Origin: CADDYT01 sp035294125
GTDB lineage: Bacteria; Chloroflexota; Ktedonobacteria; Ktedonobacterales; Ktedonobacteraceae
Assembly (NCBI GenBank): GCA_035294125.1
Contig: DATGLM010000070.1
Coordinates: 31,184 to 95,183 of the forward strand
Reading direction: 5' to 3'
Length of the DNA stretch: 64,000 nucleotides
The notes beneath the pieces are model-generated. The model had not been told where the DNA came from. It saw only the letters and a list, made by a program, of their open reading frames with translations, and did no database searches. How positions within the stretch are numbered: position 1 is the stretch's first letter; each line of letters begins with the position of its first letter. A program made the translations under genes and the position numbers. This document shows, piece after piece, positions 37,125 through 45,839 of the stretch.

Positions 37125-38486
37125 ATGGCAGTAAAAGCTGACAACACACAGACGCAATCAAAGCGGCGAGACTCGCCAGGAGTAGTGCAAGACGTTCAGA
37201 AACAAGCTCAACAGGTCGAGAAAAAGGCACAACCATTGATAGCCTTTTTCACCAAATTCAATAATGACTGGGTCATGAACCTATCGGCGGCACTTGCATA
37301 TAACCTGCTCACCGCCATCTTCCCCATCGCCGTAGCCATTCTCGCTATCCTGGGCCTCATTCTCGGGCATTTAAGCCCCAGTTCTATGACCAACATCATG
37401 GCGTCTCTGCAAAACGTCTTTCCGAAGCAGATATCATCTAACACCGGCCTTTTCAATACGATCACCAGGCAGCTAGCCAGAATCTCTGGACCTCTGGGCA
37501 TTATCGCTCTCCTCGTGGCAATCTTTGGTGGCTCGCGATTGTTTACCTTGATGGAAGGGTGCTTTGACATCATTTATCATGTGAAGCCACGAGGAGCTAT
37601 CCAGCAAAACGTCATGGCTATCTGCATGCTGTTGCTCTTCGTCATCCTCATCCCCCTCATGGTTGTAGCCTCGAGCGGACCGGCACTGGTATTCTCGCTG
37701 CTGAGGTACACGCCACTCGCAGCGCTGGCCAGCGCTGGCCCAGTCGTTTTTCTTGGTGGCATTCTCAGCGGCTTGATTGCCTCGTTTATCCTGTTCCTGG
37801 CCATCTATATCGTTGTTCCGAACAAGAACATTAGCTTTGGTGATAGCTGGTTAGGAGCGCTGGTTGCCGCCATCCTCCTTGAGCTATTCCTGTCGCTCTT
37901 CCCATTCTATGTGACGCACTTCATGACCGGCTACGTAGGGCAGGTCCTCTTTGCCGTCGTCTTACTGGCATTCTTTTACTACTTTGCCGTCATCCTCTTG
38001 CTCGGAGCCGAGATCAATGCCTTTTTCTCGGCCAGGGTTGTTGCCACACCGGCGGATCTGGTAACGATGGTTCACGACTGGACGAGCCACGCGCCAGAAA
38101 ACCAGGAGAAAAAAGAAAAAACGGCGGCCCTCTCCCATAAACCCATCAATCCTGGCAGCGGTTATACCGTTAATCCGATGCAGGAGACAAGCCAGTTGGG
38201 GCACCAGGCCCAGTCCAAACAGGGAGGGCAGGCGCAACAACCCGCTCAACTAGAAACATCGGAGCAGGCTATACAATCCACACGGGAAACGGATGAGCAG
38301 GCTGTGCAAACTGCGCGGGAGGTGGCGAAACACGCGCAGCAGCAAGGCAAGGCGGAGAAATCATCCTCTTCTCTGGTCGCAAAAGCGATACCAATCGCTG
38401 AGGCAGTAGCAGGAACGGCACTTGCTTTCGGCGTCGAACTGATACGACTCAGTCGGAAAAACAAGACAAAAAAGCCTGTGGCATAG
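37125..38486 (+). CDS. YihY/BrkB-family inner-membrane protein
   Basis: 453 residues from the ATG with an AAGAGGT site upstream. The membrane part (residues ~45-320) has six spans with YihY/virulence-factor-BrkB features: LSAALAYNLLTAIFPIAVAIL, FGGSRLFTLMEGCFDIIYHV and FYYFAVILLLGAEINAFFSARV. The remaining ~130 residues are a soluble Gln/Glu/Ala-rich tail with repeats like TEQAIQSTRETDEQAVQTAREV, probably helical and not typical of the family. The transport substrate of the family is unresolved. A clean intrinsic terminator follows at 38510-38545. Confidence 0.85.
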   Translation: MAVKADNTQTQSKRRDSPGVVQDVQKQAQQVEKKAQPLIAFFTKFNNDWVMNLSAALAYNLLTAIFPIAVAILAILGLILGHLSPSSMTNIMASLQNVFPKQISSNTGLFNTITRQLARISGPLGIIALLVAIFGGSRLFTLMEGCFDIIYHVKPRGAIQQNVMAICMLLLFVILIPLMVVASSGPALVFSLLRYTPLAALASAGPVVFLGGILSGLIASFILFLAIYIVVPNKNISFGDSWLGALVAAILLELFLSLFPFYVTHFMTGYVGQVLFAVVLLAFFYYFAVILLLGAEINAFFSARVVATPADLVTMVHDWTSHAPENQEKKEKTAALSHKPINPGSGYTVNPMQETSQLGHQAQSKQGGQAQQPAQLETSEQAIQSTRETDEQAVQTAREVAKHAQQQGKAEKSSSSLVAKAIPIAEAVAGTALAFGVELIRLSRKNKTKKPVA

Positions 38487-38509
38487 ACAATCAGGCGAAG
38501 GGGAAGTAC

Positions 38510-38545
38510 AAAAAGTCTGGGATATTGAGCAATCCCAGACTTTTT
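38510..38545 (+). terminator. Intrinsic terminator after the YihY/BrkB gene
   Basis: AAAAAGTCTGGGA pairs with TCCCAGACTTTTT around a 10-nt loop: a 13-bp perfect stem with a T run. The mirrored A run could also stop minus-strand transcripts. Confidence 0.85.
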
Positions 38546-38597
38546 ATATGCTCTCGCATGTTATGCTGACAGCAGCAAAGCTTCTGCTGATCTCTTG

Positions 38598-38626
38598 TTG
38601 ACGTTTTACACAATACATGCTACCAT
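38598..38626 (+). promoter_or_regulatory. Promoter upstream of the multi-GAF kinase
   Basis: TTGACG (38598-38603) and TACCAT (38621-38626) with a 17-bp spacer. It lies about 190 bp before the kinase start, leaving a long leader. Confidence 0.5.
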
Positions 38627-38716
38627 AGCGGCATAGAAGGGAGCAGTCCTTTGTATTCAAAAGGGGAGAATCTCAACTGATAGACCCTGTTGCAATCTAA
38701 TCCTCACAGGAACAAG

Positions 38717-38759
38717 ATGAATAACGCCCAGACAGAGAGAAAGTGATGAATACTTTCTC
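38717..38759 (+). promoter_or_regulatory. Possible leader peptide and attenuator-like hairpin
   Basis: A nine-codon frame (ATG 38717, TGA 38744-38746) overlaps the left arm of a perfect hairpin GAGAAAGT/ACTTTCTC (38737-38744 and 38752-38759), followed by the T-rich CTTTCTTTT. The layout resembles a transcription attenuator in the kinase leader. No regulatory codon run is present, so this is tentative. Confidence 0.3.
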
Positions 38760-38812
38760 CTTTCTTTTAAGCACAACATTGGTTCACTAGAAGCAAACGA
38801 GAGGTTGCAAGC

Positions 38813-41749
38813 ATGGCCGGTGAAAATCCCTCAGTCGCTAGCGAGCAAGAGCGCATACGGCTACTCATAGCCCTACGGGAGAGCGAATTTCTGCGTGAAC
38901 TTGGTGAGTTGCTGGCCTCATCTCTCGATATCGACCACATCCTGAAAGTGCTTGTCAGGCGTACAACAGAGGTGTGCGAGGTAGAACGCTGCGCGGTGTG
39001 GTTATTTGAAGAACATCGTGGTGTCTTCCTTCCCGCCGCTTATCATCTCTCCTCACAACATCTGGACAGTCAGGCTATCAAAGCGGCGTCCCATATCTGG
39101 TATCACAGTAATCTCCCGGCTGATAACGCTGTCATGCGCCGTCTCATCAATGAAAAGGGCATCCTGTTTCAGGAAGACCTGCGCAGCGAACCGAGTATGC
39201 GTTTTGTAGCCGATACTTTTCTGGTGCGCTCTGTCCTGATGCTTGCACTGGTTCGTGATGGCCAGGTGGTAGGGATGATGTCGCTGGACGACCCCGGACA
39301 GTCACGCAGCTTCTCCCCCGAACAGATACAACTGGCCCGCGCCATTGCCCAGCAGGCAGCTATTGCCATCGGTAACGGTCGCCTCTACCAGCAGGCACAG
39401 ATGGAGCGCAGGCGCGCGGAACAACTCATCAAGCGCTCTGAAGCTGTCAACCAGGTCGCAACTGCCATCAACACGGGGCGCGACCTGAGCGAGGTTCTGG
39501 ATATTGCCCTGGACTACCTTGTGCAGGAACTTGATGCCAGCGGCGGCCTCATTGTGCTTCTAGAGGGGGAAACGCCTGTCGTGGCAAGCAGCAAGCATCT
39601 GAAGATCGGCAAGGAGGAGATACCGGCAGGCATGATCCTCTCCGAACTCACCCACTGCCAGCAGGCGGTGCGCACGGGGATGCCCCTCCTCACCTCCAGC
39701 GAGCAAACGACAGGGCGCGAGAAAAGTTGGTACGAGGCGCTCGGCCTGGGCCATATAATGGTCATTCCACTGATGGCAGGTACCATGCATAAAAGCGATA
39801 CAATGACGAACGCAGAGAAACGCTTGCAGCCCTACTGCCTGGGTTTTGCCATCACCCACTACAATCACGAACCTCGTCAACCCTCACACAGCCAGTTTGC
39901 TTTCGCCCAGGATATCGCCGCCCAGTGCGCGCTCGCTGTTGAAAAACATCGTCTGCAGGAGGATGCTCAGCAGGCTGCCGCGCTGGCAATGGAGCGCGCC
40001 AATACACTGGAAGCTGTTTTTCAATCGCTGACAGAAGGTATTACTGTGGTTACGCAGGAGAATGAGGTCTTAGTCGGCAACAAAGCAGCCGCCCGCTTCC
40101 TGGGTTTGCCGGTGAATGCCACCGAACAGTTAGACGTATTTCTCCAGCGCTTTCCCTCGTTCACAATCAATGGTCAGCCGATTGACGCGGAGGATTTCCC
40201 TGTCAGTAGGGCGCTGCGCGGTGAGCGCATTCGCGGCGAACGTTTCGTAACCCATCGTGCGGATGGCGCCCGGCGCATCCTTGAAGTGAATGTATCGCCT
40301 ATGTACGATAACGAGCGGCGGCAGATCGGTGTGGTCAGCGCATTCCGCGATATCACCGAGCAGGTCGAAGCTGAGGCGCACATCCAGCACGCGCTTGAGA
40401 CCATGCTGAGCGTCGCGGAAGCTGTCTCCGGCCTCACCGACATCTACGATATTCAGAGCCGCGTGCTGCAACTCACGCTGAGCGCGCTTCATTGCGAGCG
40501 CGGCGTCATCTATCTCTATGACAACGAGCAGCAGCGCTTCACTCCTCTGCTCTCAACAGGCTTTATCTCCGACAACGAACAGCAGTGGCTCAACGAGCAA
40601 AATCGCTGGCTCTCCCCCAGTGTTGACGAGTTCCAGGAATTTAAAGAGCAATTGATTCAGGGCCATGCCATCCTGGTACCGGCGCAGCAGTTCCGGCGTC
40701 AAACGGGCGGCCTCTCCAATCCGTTTCAACACACCATGATTCTGGCCGCGCCCATCACCCATAACGAACGCCTGCTGGGCTTGATGCTGCTCGACCGCTC
40801 GTCCGGGGCAGAGCAGAGCAAGCAACAACATAATTTCAGCCTCTGGGACATGGCGATTGTCGAGGGTCTCTCCCAACTCGCGGGTCTGGCCATCGAGCAG
40901 GCATATCTTCAGGATGAGGCCACCAATGCACGAGCCAACGAGGCGGCGATGCGCGAAGCCAACGCGCTCAAGGACGAATTTATGTCCATTACCGCGCACG
41001 AGTTTCGCACACCGCTAACCGTCATCCTGGCCCACTGCCAGATGCTGCTGCGCCTGTCGCGCCGCTCTGGCGAACTGAGCCAGAACGACGACATGATCGA
41101 GAGCCTCTCGACCATCGAGAAGCAGACGCACCTGTTGACCGACATCGTCAACTCCTTCCTGGAGGTGACACAGATCAATCGCGGCCAGCTTGCGCTCAAA
41201 ACCGAGGAGGTGGATCTGGCAGAAATAGCGCGCCAGGTCATCGCCAATTACGGTGCAACCTCGCCCAATCACGAGATTAGCTGCATCATCGAGCCTTGCC
41301 CGTATAAGTACATCGTCGAAGGGGATAGCGTCCGCCTGCTTCAGGTGCTGGCAAACCTGGTTCAGAATGCCATCAAGTACAGTCCGCAGGGTGGCCCTGT
41401 TACCGTCTGGCTCCGCCAACGTATTCTTAGTAGAGACATTACGAAGGAAGAGGCAGCGAACCCTGCCATTCCACCACAGACAAAACGTCTTATAGAGGTA
41501 AGCGTCGAAGATAAGGGAATGGGCGTGCCCAAAGATGCACAGGCCCATCTCTTTGAACGATTTTACCGCGCCTCCAATACACAGGGAAGCAAGGTACGAG
41601 GTATCGGCCTCGGCCTCTATCTCGTTGCCCAACTCCTTCACTTACATGGCGGTACCATTCGTGTGGAGAGCAGTGGCATCCCTGGTGAAGGGAGCCGCTT
41701 TATTTTCACACTTCCTGTATTAGAAAGAGATACTGTGCGGAGTGAATGA
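38813..41749 (+). CDS. Multi-GAF/PAS hybrid sensor histidine kinase
   Basis: 978 residues, no membrane span, so a cytoplasmic sensor. Approximate order: GAF (20-195), GAF (210-385), PAS (400-525), GAF (545-700), HisKA dimerisation domain (725-795) and HATPase_c (835-970). The phosphoacceptor histidine lies in SITAHEFRTPLTVILAH; the N box is LANLVQNAIKYSP and the G boxes are EDKGMGVPKD and GIGLGLYLVAQL. The ligands of the GAF domains are unknown. Its last 8 bp overlap the GTG start of the downstream HD-domain gene, implying translational coupling. No response regulator lies next to it, so the partner is elsewhere or the output runs through the HD protein. Confidence 0.92.
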   Translation: MAGENPSVASEQERIRLLIALRESEFLRELGELLASSLDIDHILKVLVRRTTEVCEVERCAVWLFEEHRGVFLPAAYHLSSQHLDSQAIKAASHIWYHSNLPADNAVMRRLINEKGILFQEDLRSEPSMRFVADTFLVRSVLMLALVRDGQVVGMMSLDDPGQSRSFSPEQIQLARAIAQQAAIAIGNGRLYQQAQMERRRAEQLIKRSEAVNQVATAINTGRDLSEVLDIALDYLVQELDASGGLIVLLEGETPVVASSKHLKIGKEEIPAGMILSELTHCQQAVRTGMPLLTSSEQTTGREKSWYEALGLGHIMVIPLMAGTMHKSDTMTNAEKRLQPYCLGFAITHYNHEPRQPSHSQFAFAQDIAAQCALAVEKHRLQEDAQQAAALAMERANTLEAVFQSLTEGITVVTQENEVLVGNKAAARFLGLPVNATEQLDVFLQRFPSFTINGQPIDAEDFPVSRALRGERIRGERFVTHRADGARRILEVNVSPMYDNERRQIGVVSAFRDITEQVEAEAHIQHALETMLSVAEAVSGLTDIYDIQSRVLQLTLSALHCERGVIYLYDNEQQRFTPLLSTGFISDNEQQWLNEQNRWLSPSVDEFQEFKEQLIQGHAILVPAQQFRRQTGGLSNPFQHTMILAAPITHNERLLGLMLLDRSSGAEQSKQQHNFSLWDMAIVEGLSQLAGLAIEQAYLQDEATNARANEAAMREANALKDEFMSITAHEFRTPLTVILAHCQMLLRLSRRSGELSQNDDMIESLSTIEKQTHLLTDIVNSFLEVTQINRGQLALKTEEVDLAEIARQVIANYGATSPNHEISCIIEPCPYKYIVEGDSVRLLQVLANLVQNAIKYSPQGGPVTVWLRQRILSRDITKEEAANPAIPPQTKRLIEVSVEDKGMGVPKDAQAHLFERFYRASNTQGSKVRGIGLGLYLVAQLLHLHGGTIRVESSGIPGEGSRFIFTLPVLERDTVRSE

Positions 41750-42413
41750 ACTACGAAGCTGGCTGTTGAGCCTGGCAAAAGAGACGATGGCTCGCGAAGG
41801 CAGCGAGGACGCTGCCCACGATTATGACCACCTTGAGCGCACCATGGCGCTTGCGGAGGCCATCCAGGCGCAGGAAGGCGGCAACCTGCCAGCCATCCGG
41901 GCGGCGGTTGCCTTTCACGATATCGGGCAGGTGCGCGAACAAAAGTACGGCGGCGACCACGCCCTGATCGGGGCGGACATGGCGGCGGAACTGCTGACAG
42001 GCACCCACTTCCCACAGGAGCAGATACCCGTCGTGCAGCAAGCCATTCGCGACCACCGGCTGACGGGCGGGCGGACGCCGCAATCGCTGGAGGGACGCAT
42101 CCTCTACGATGCCGACAAGATCGATGGGCTGGGGGCCATCGGCATCGGTCGCCTCTACAGCATCACGGGTCACTACAATCAAAAGATCTATGCGCCGGTG
42201 CCGGACGACCTCGTGGAACCGGTTGACCCGCTACTCGTGCGCGGTCTGCGGCGTGACCCCAACTACTCTCCTTACATCGAGTTCCAACTGCTCTTCGGCA
42301 ACCTGGTCGAGCGTATGACCACCCGAACAGGGCGCGAAATGGCGCGGGGACGCTACGCCTTTATGGAAACGTTCTTCCAGCGTCTGCGCCAGGAGGTCGA
42401 AGGGAAGCTCTAG
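41742..42413 (+). CDS. HD-domain phosphohydrolase
   Basis: 223 residues with a GTG start inside the end of the kinase gene. The metal-binding HD superfamily residues are visible: H in DYDHLERT, HD in AAVAFHDIGQ, H in GGDHALIG, H in IRDHRLTGG and D in YDADKIDGLG. This matches small YfbR/YpgQ-like or uncharacterised HD hydrolases acting on nucleotides. It has no GYP motif, so it is not a cyclic-di-GMP HD-GYP enzyme. The overlap with the histidine kinase gene suggests co-regulation. The 3' end touches the convergent proline-rich gene. Confidence 0.85.
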   Translation: MNELRSWLLSLAKETMAREGSEDAAHDYDHLERTMALAEAIQAQEGGNLPAIRAAVAFHDIGQVREQKYGGDHALIGADMAAELLTGTHFPQEQIPVVQQAIRDHRLTGGRTPQSLEGRILYDADKIDGLGAIGIGRLYSITGHYNQKIYAPVPDDLVEPVDPLLVRGLRRDPNYSPYIEFQLLFGNLVERMTTRTGREMARGRYAFMETFFQRLRQEVEGKL

Positions 42414-43618
42414 CTTTTCTCTTGAGGCCGCAGTACAACGTAGTTGAACAGGGTTTTCACCTTTGTTGGCGCGCTCAAATGAACCGTAAAGCCGCTGCCG
42501 ACTTGCAGCGAGACATACTGAACCACCACCGGACCGGGATCAGAGGCCAGCATCACCCATACAACACTCGTGCTGATGATAGCCGGGCAGGCAACAGCAA
42601 CATCTCCCTGACCAGGCTCGAAGCTGCCAGTGCCAAAGATTGCTCGCGAGGGAGACAGGGACACCCCCTCGCCGCCCCCACTGGCTGGCATACGCACTGA
42701 CGGCAGACTTCCGCTTGTCGTCATGTCGGCCAGCACGTCATTGCCGCGCTCTCCTCCCGGAGAGGATGGCGCGGCCTCTCTGGTAACAGCGGCGTCGACG
42801 GTGGGAAGTTCAAGCGTCGGAGCACTCCTGGGAACAGAAAAGGTATTGCGCGGGGGGAACGGCCCGGTACTGTCATGAGGCGGATAGCCCACCTCCGCAT
42901 CCTTGCTGTTCGCGCTGGCGGTCCCATGTCCGGATATCCCCTTCGGCGCAGCCTCTAAATGTACTTTGGTGGGATATCCAGCGGGCCGAGGCTTCCCTTC
43001 TCCGCCCATCCGGTCTGGTTGGGGAAGTTGGGGAACGGTTGGCAGCGGAGAAAGCGCGGCAGGCGGCAGTGAATGCTGCATGGGAGATGCTTCAATAATG
43101 GTTGTCGTCGTCTCAGAGTGTTCAATGCGCACCGTCGTCACGGTCTGCATGCTCAGGTTTGACGCCGGAAATATCCCCGGCATAGGAACATGTATCTCCT
43201 GCTCCGGCTGTTCTGGAACCGGCACCTGCGCCTGAAATGGCAGCGTAATCGCGGCCAGAGACATAGTGATGCGCTGCGCCAGGCGAGAGAAGACACCGGT
43301 ATGTTGTTTCTCTTGCGCAGGCTCTCGTGCCTCTCCAGCAGATGTGACTCCCGCTGGATGAGAAGCTACCGCGTACATCGGCTTCGTTTGCAAACTCAAA
43401 CGAGGAGGAATCACCGTTGTTCCCTTGCGAACTTCGCCTGCATGCTCATCTACCACGAGTCCTTCTCCTTCCTCGCCATCCTCTTCCTCCCATACTTCTT
43501 GCGCCGCACCCTCCGCCAACGCTTGCTCTACCGAAGCCGATAGGTCGAGTCGACCTTTCTCAAAACGAGAACGCCACTGCCCCTGTGTTTGCTCATCCAT
43601 TTCGTCAAACCAGGTCAT
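42410..43618 (-). CDS. Proline-rich protein of unknown function
   Basis: 402 residues, low-complexity through most of its length, rich in Pro, Ser, Glu and Thr. The N-terminus MTWFDEMDEQTQGQWRSRFE is followed by an acidic run (EEEDGEEGEG) and then spaced prolines. The C-terminal ~65 residues (VACPAIISTSVVWVMLASDP, SLQVGSGFTVHLSAPTKVKTL) look like a folded beta-rich domain. There is no signal peptide; a segment near residue 135 (RITMSLAAITLPFQ) is only mildly hydrophobic. Start 43618 has a strong GGAAGGGGG site. No family is recognised. Confidence 0.55.
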   Translation of the reverse strand: MTWFDEMDEQTQGQWRSRFEKGRLDLSASVEQALAEGAAQEVWEEEDGEEGEGLVVDEHAGEVRKGTTVIPPRLSLQTKPMYAVASHPAGVTSAGEAREPAQEKQHTGVFSRLAQRITMSLAAITLPFQAQVPVPEQPEQEIHVPMPGIFPASNLSMQTVTTVRIEHSETTTTIIEASPMQHSLPPAALSPLPTVPQLPQPDRMGGEGKPRPAGYPTKVHLEAAPKGISGHGTASANSKDAEVGYPPHDSTGPFPPRNTFSVPRSAPTLELPTVDAAVTREAAPSSPGGERGNDVLADMTTSGSLPSVRMPASGGGEGVSLSPSRAIFGTGSFEPGQGDVAVACPAIISTSVVWVMLASDPGPVVVQYVSLQVGSGFTVHLSAPTKVKTLFNYVVLRPQEKS

Positions 43619-44014
43619 CACGTTCCCCCTTCCTTCAGAATACACATCTGTTTCTTCCTACGAGACCCTATGCCTTCCCTCGGCTTACACCTTCCTCCCG
43701 GACACATCCCTATCTTGCCAGAGAAACGCTTTTCTTCTCTTCAACTGAGTCATGACATACAGTGAAATATCGAAAAACAGTATAGCATATACCGCGTAAA
43801 ATATGGGTCTGTATAGCCCATCCTGGTAGTAGAGCTTATCGTACACGGCATAATGAGGTTATAGGAATATATGGTTGCGACGCTCGCGTTTTCTTGAAAG
43901 TCTTGCCCGAAACCACTACAATAGCATCCTGGGGCGCAAGAGCAGTCCCGGTCGTGTTCTCCATTGAGAGAATGTGGCAAAGAAGCGAATATATTTTCTG
44001 TGAGGAAGGGTTAT
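43619..44014. other. Divergent intergenic region before the CoxG-like gene
   Basis: About 395 bp, AT-rich in the middle. It should hold the promoters of the proline-rich gene (minus) and of the CoxG-like gene (plus). The kept CoxG start has GAGGAAGGG just upstream. No coding sequence or strong palindrome is supported. Confidence 0.35.
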
Positions 44015-44449
44015 ATGAAACTAAACGGGAGTCACAAATTTAAAGCATCCAGCCAGCAGGTTTTCAATGCGATCCTCAACCCTGAAGTTCTGCAATCGTG
44101 CATTCCCGGTTGCAACTCGGTTGAAATTCTCGATAACAGTCGGCTCAAAGCCAATATCACCACGCCTCTGCCCGGTCTCAAAGGCCCGTACGGCATCGTT
44201 ATTAAAATCGCGCAGATCCAGGCCCCAAACTACCTGGTGCTCGAGGTGAAGCGTAAGGGAACAGGTGGCTCCGTCGATGCCAGCAGCCAGATTCGCATCA
44301 GCGATGAGCCTGATGGCGCTGTGTTGAACTACGATGCTACAGCAGACCTTGAAGGCCCGATCAAGGTTGCCGACAATCCGATTGGCCGGGGCATCACCAA
44401 CAACACCCTGAATACTCTCTTCGCCAACCTGGACAAGGCCATCGCCTAG
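44015..44449 (+). CDS. CoxG-like SRPBCC protein
   Basis: 144 residues. It begins MKLNGSHKFKASSQQVFNAILNPEVLQSCIPGC, the characteristic opening of the CoxG/COG3427 family, with the conserved LPGLKGPYG and LNYDATADLEGP segments. SRPBCC folds have a deep hydrophobic pocket; CoxG is linked to aerobic CO dehydrogenase, where it has been tied to membrane association or quinone-related electron transfer. It is transcribed toward the cox gene block, convergent with the methyltransferase. A second CoxG-family gene lies at 45369-45833. An inverted repeat follows immediately. Confidence 0.82.
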   Translation: MKLNGSHKFKASSQQVFNAILNPEVLQSCIPGCNSVEILDNSRLKANITTPLPGLKGPYGIVIKIAQIQAPNYLVLEVKRKGTGGSVDASSQIRISDEPDGAVLNYDATADLEGPIKVADNPIGRGITNNTLNTLFANLDKAIA

Positions 44450-44451
44450 AT

Positions 44452-44528
44452 ACGATGAATGGGTACCAGAAGGTGGCAAGGTCGCGCCGAAGGGACAACC
44501 TTGCCACCTTCTGGTACCCATTCATCGT
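44452..44528. repeat. Inverted repeat, 31-bp perfect arms (bidirectional terminator)
   Basis: Arms 44452-44482 and 44498-44528 (ACGATGAATGGGTACCAGAA...) match perfectly around a 15-nt loop. It begins 2 bp after the CoxG-like stop and contains the stop codon of the convergent methyltransferase. It has the size of the other palindromes in the window but an unrelated sequence. Confidence 0.85.
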
Positions 44529-45352
44529 GAAGAAATTTTGATGATCGCGGCGACCATATCCCCCACCGGCGGAACGAACAGGCCGTCGCGTTCTACAAGC
44601 CAGTCTTGTAGCAGCGCACGTAGTTCCTGGCTCGTCTGTTCATCTCCCGGCAGGATAAGTTGCTCCTGTAGCTCGCGTACCGCGACATCGAGCGAGGGAT
44701 AGCGCAGGCTGGGGGGAATTCTGACGACCTCGACGTCGGCATAGACCCCCATCTCGAACAGGATATCCAGCACATGAATGTAGGCCGGTGGCTCCCGACG
44801 TTCGTCGCCGTGGAAATGCCTCCAGATGGGAGCGGTCAGGGAATCGATGGAGGTGGCGCGGTGGTAGATATAGCAGGTACGATCCGCTGCCTTAAGCAGC
44901 TTTGCCAGGAATGGCTCGATATCGCGAATCGGGTAAAGCACGTGACTGCATATGACCACATCGGCGCGCAGTTCGTCCGGCGCATCCTGCCAGCCAGACT
45001 GCAGGTAGGAGATATTGGTGAAGCCCGCCTGCTGCGCATCCTGTTGCAGGAAGCTCAGCATGGAGGTATTCGGCTCAACGGCGGTCACGCGCAGGACGAG
45101 AGGAGCGAGGGCGAGGGAAAAGCGCCCTGTCCCCGCGCCCACGTCCAGGACAGTGGTTTGCGGCGTTACCTCGCCACTCACACGACGGAAAAACGGATCG
45201 CTCTGCGTGGTCTCCTTCGTGGCGCGATGATAGCCGCAAGCGCGCCGATCCCAGAAATCGGCGCTGGTGCGACCTGATTGTGCATAGGCCGCATCCATTT
45301 GTCGCGCCCGCGCATCCAGCATTGCCTGCCAGCGCTCAACTGCCTCACCCAT
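44522..45352 (-). CDS. Class I SAM-dependent methyltransferase
   Basis: 276 residues. The SAM-binding motif I is VLDVGAGTGRFSLALAP, motif II region VTAVEPNTSMLSFLQ, and ADVVICSHVLYPIRD corresponds to motif IV. The N-terminal ~75 residues (FWDRRACGYHRATKE) add a cap of the methyltransferase_11/25 type. The substrate is unknown. It starts 16 bp after the coxG stop on the same strand and appears to be the last gene of an xdhC-coxG-methyltransferase unit, so it might modify a component of the CO-oxidation system; this is inference from position only. Confidence 0.8.
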   Translation of the reverse strand: MGEAVERWQAMLDARARQMDAAYAQSGRTSADFWDRRACGYHRATKETTQSDPFFRRVSGEVTPQTTVLDVGAGTGRFSLALAPLVLRVTAVEPNTSMLSFLQQDAQQAGFTNISYLQSGWQDAPDELRADVVICSHVLYPIRDIEPFLAKLLKAADRTCYIYHRATSIDSLTAPIWRHFHGDERREPPAYIHVLDILFEMGVYADVEVVRIPPSLRYPSLDVAVRELQEQLILPGDEQTSQELRALLQDWLVERDGLFVPPVGDMVAAIIKISSR

Positions 45353-45368
45353 GGGAACAACTTCCGCT

Positions 45369-45833
45369 CTAACCGTTCGCGGCAGCGCTATCAGGCGCTT
45401 GCAGCTTATCTTTGAGACAGTCGAAGAACTGGCCCGTCAGCTTCTCCGCCGTCCCTTGCATGAGTCGCGCCCCCACGCTGGCAAGCGTACCGCTAACCAC
45501 TACCTGAGCGCTCCAGTCCATGCGCGTCTGGTCGGCATCCAGAGCGGTAAGATTCATATCTCCAGTCATATCGACAGCACTGCCCGGCGCTTTCCCACGC
45601 GCTTTGATGACCATATACTTTGGAGCTTCCTTCTCCGGGCGCGTGACATCCATCGTGAATTTCGCCTTCACCGCGCCGATGCCCACAGAGATCACTGCTT
45701 TCCAGTGCTCCTCACCCAACTCTTCCATGCTCTGAAAGCCGGGCGCGCATGCCGCCACGTTATTCACATTAAGCAGAAAATTCCAAACTTTTTCAAGGGG
45801 TGCGTTAATCGTTTGAGTTCCTGAGAAATTCAT
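45369..45833 (-). CDS. coxG: Carbon monoxide dehydrogenase subunit G family protein
   Basis: 154 residues. It has the family's MNFSGTQTINAPLEKVWNFLLNVNNVAACAPG opening, the central GAVKAKFTMDVTRPEKEAP and the C-terminal VSGTLASVGARLMQGTAEKL helix. These are typical of CoxG (pfam COXG) SRPBCC proteins. It lies 6 bp downstream of the XdhC/CoxI-type gene and upstream of a methyltransferase, all on the minus strand and downstream of coxMSL. A role in maturation or membrane attachment of the CO dehydrogenase is expected from the family. Confidence 0.88.
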   Translation of the reverse strand: MNFSGTQTINAPLEKVWNFLLNVNNVAACAPGFQSMEELGEEHWKAVISVGIGAVKAKFTMDVTRPEKEAPKYMVIKARGKAPGSAVDMTGDMNLTALDADQTRMDWSAQVVVSGTLASVGARLMQGTAEKLTGQFFDCLKDKLQAPDSAAANG

Positions 45834-45839
45834 ACGCTG

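Noticed and set aside
38813..42413. HD-GYP cyclic-di-GMP phosphodiesterase downstream of the kinase
   Set aside because: The protein has HD residues but no GYP motif and is shorter than HD-GYP domains with their helical extensions.
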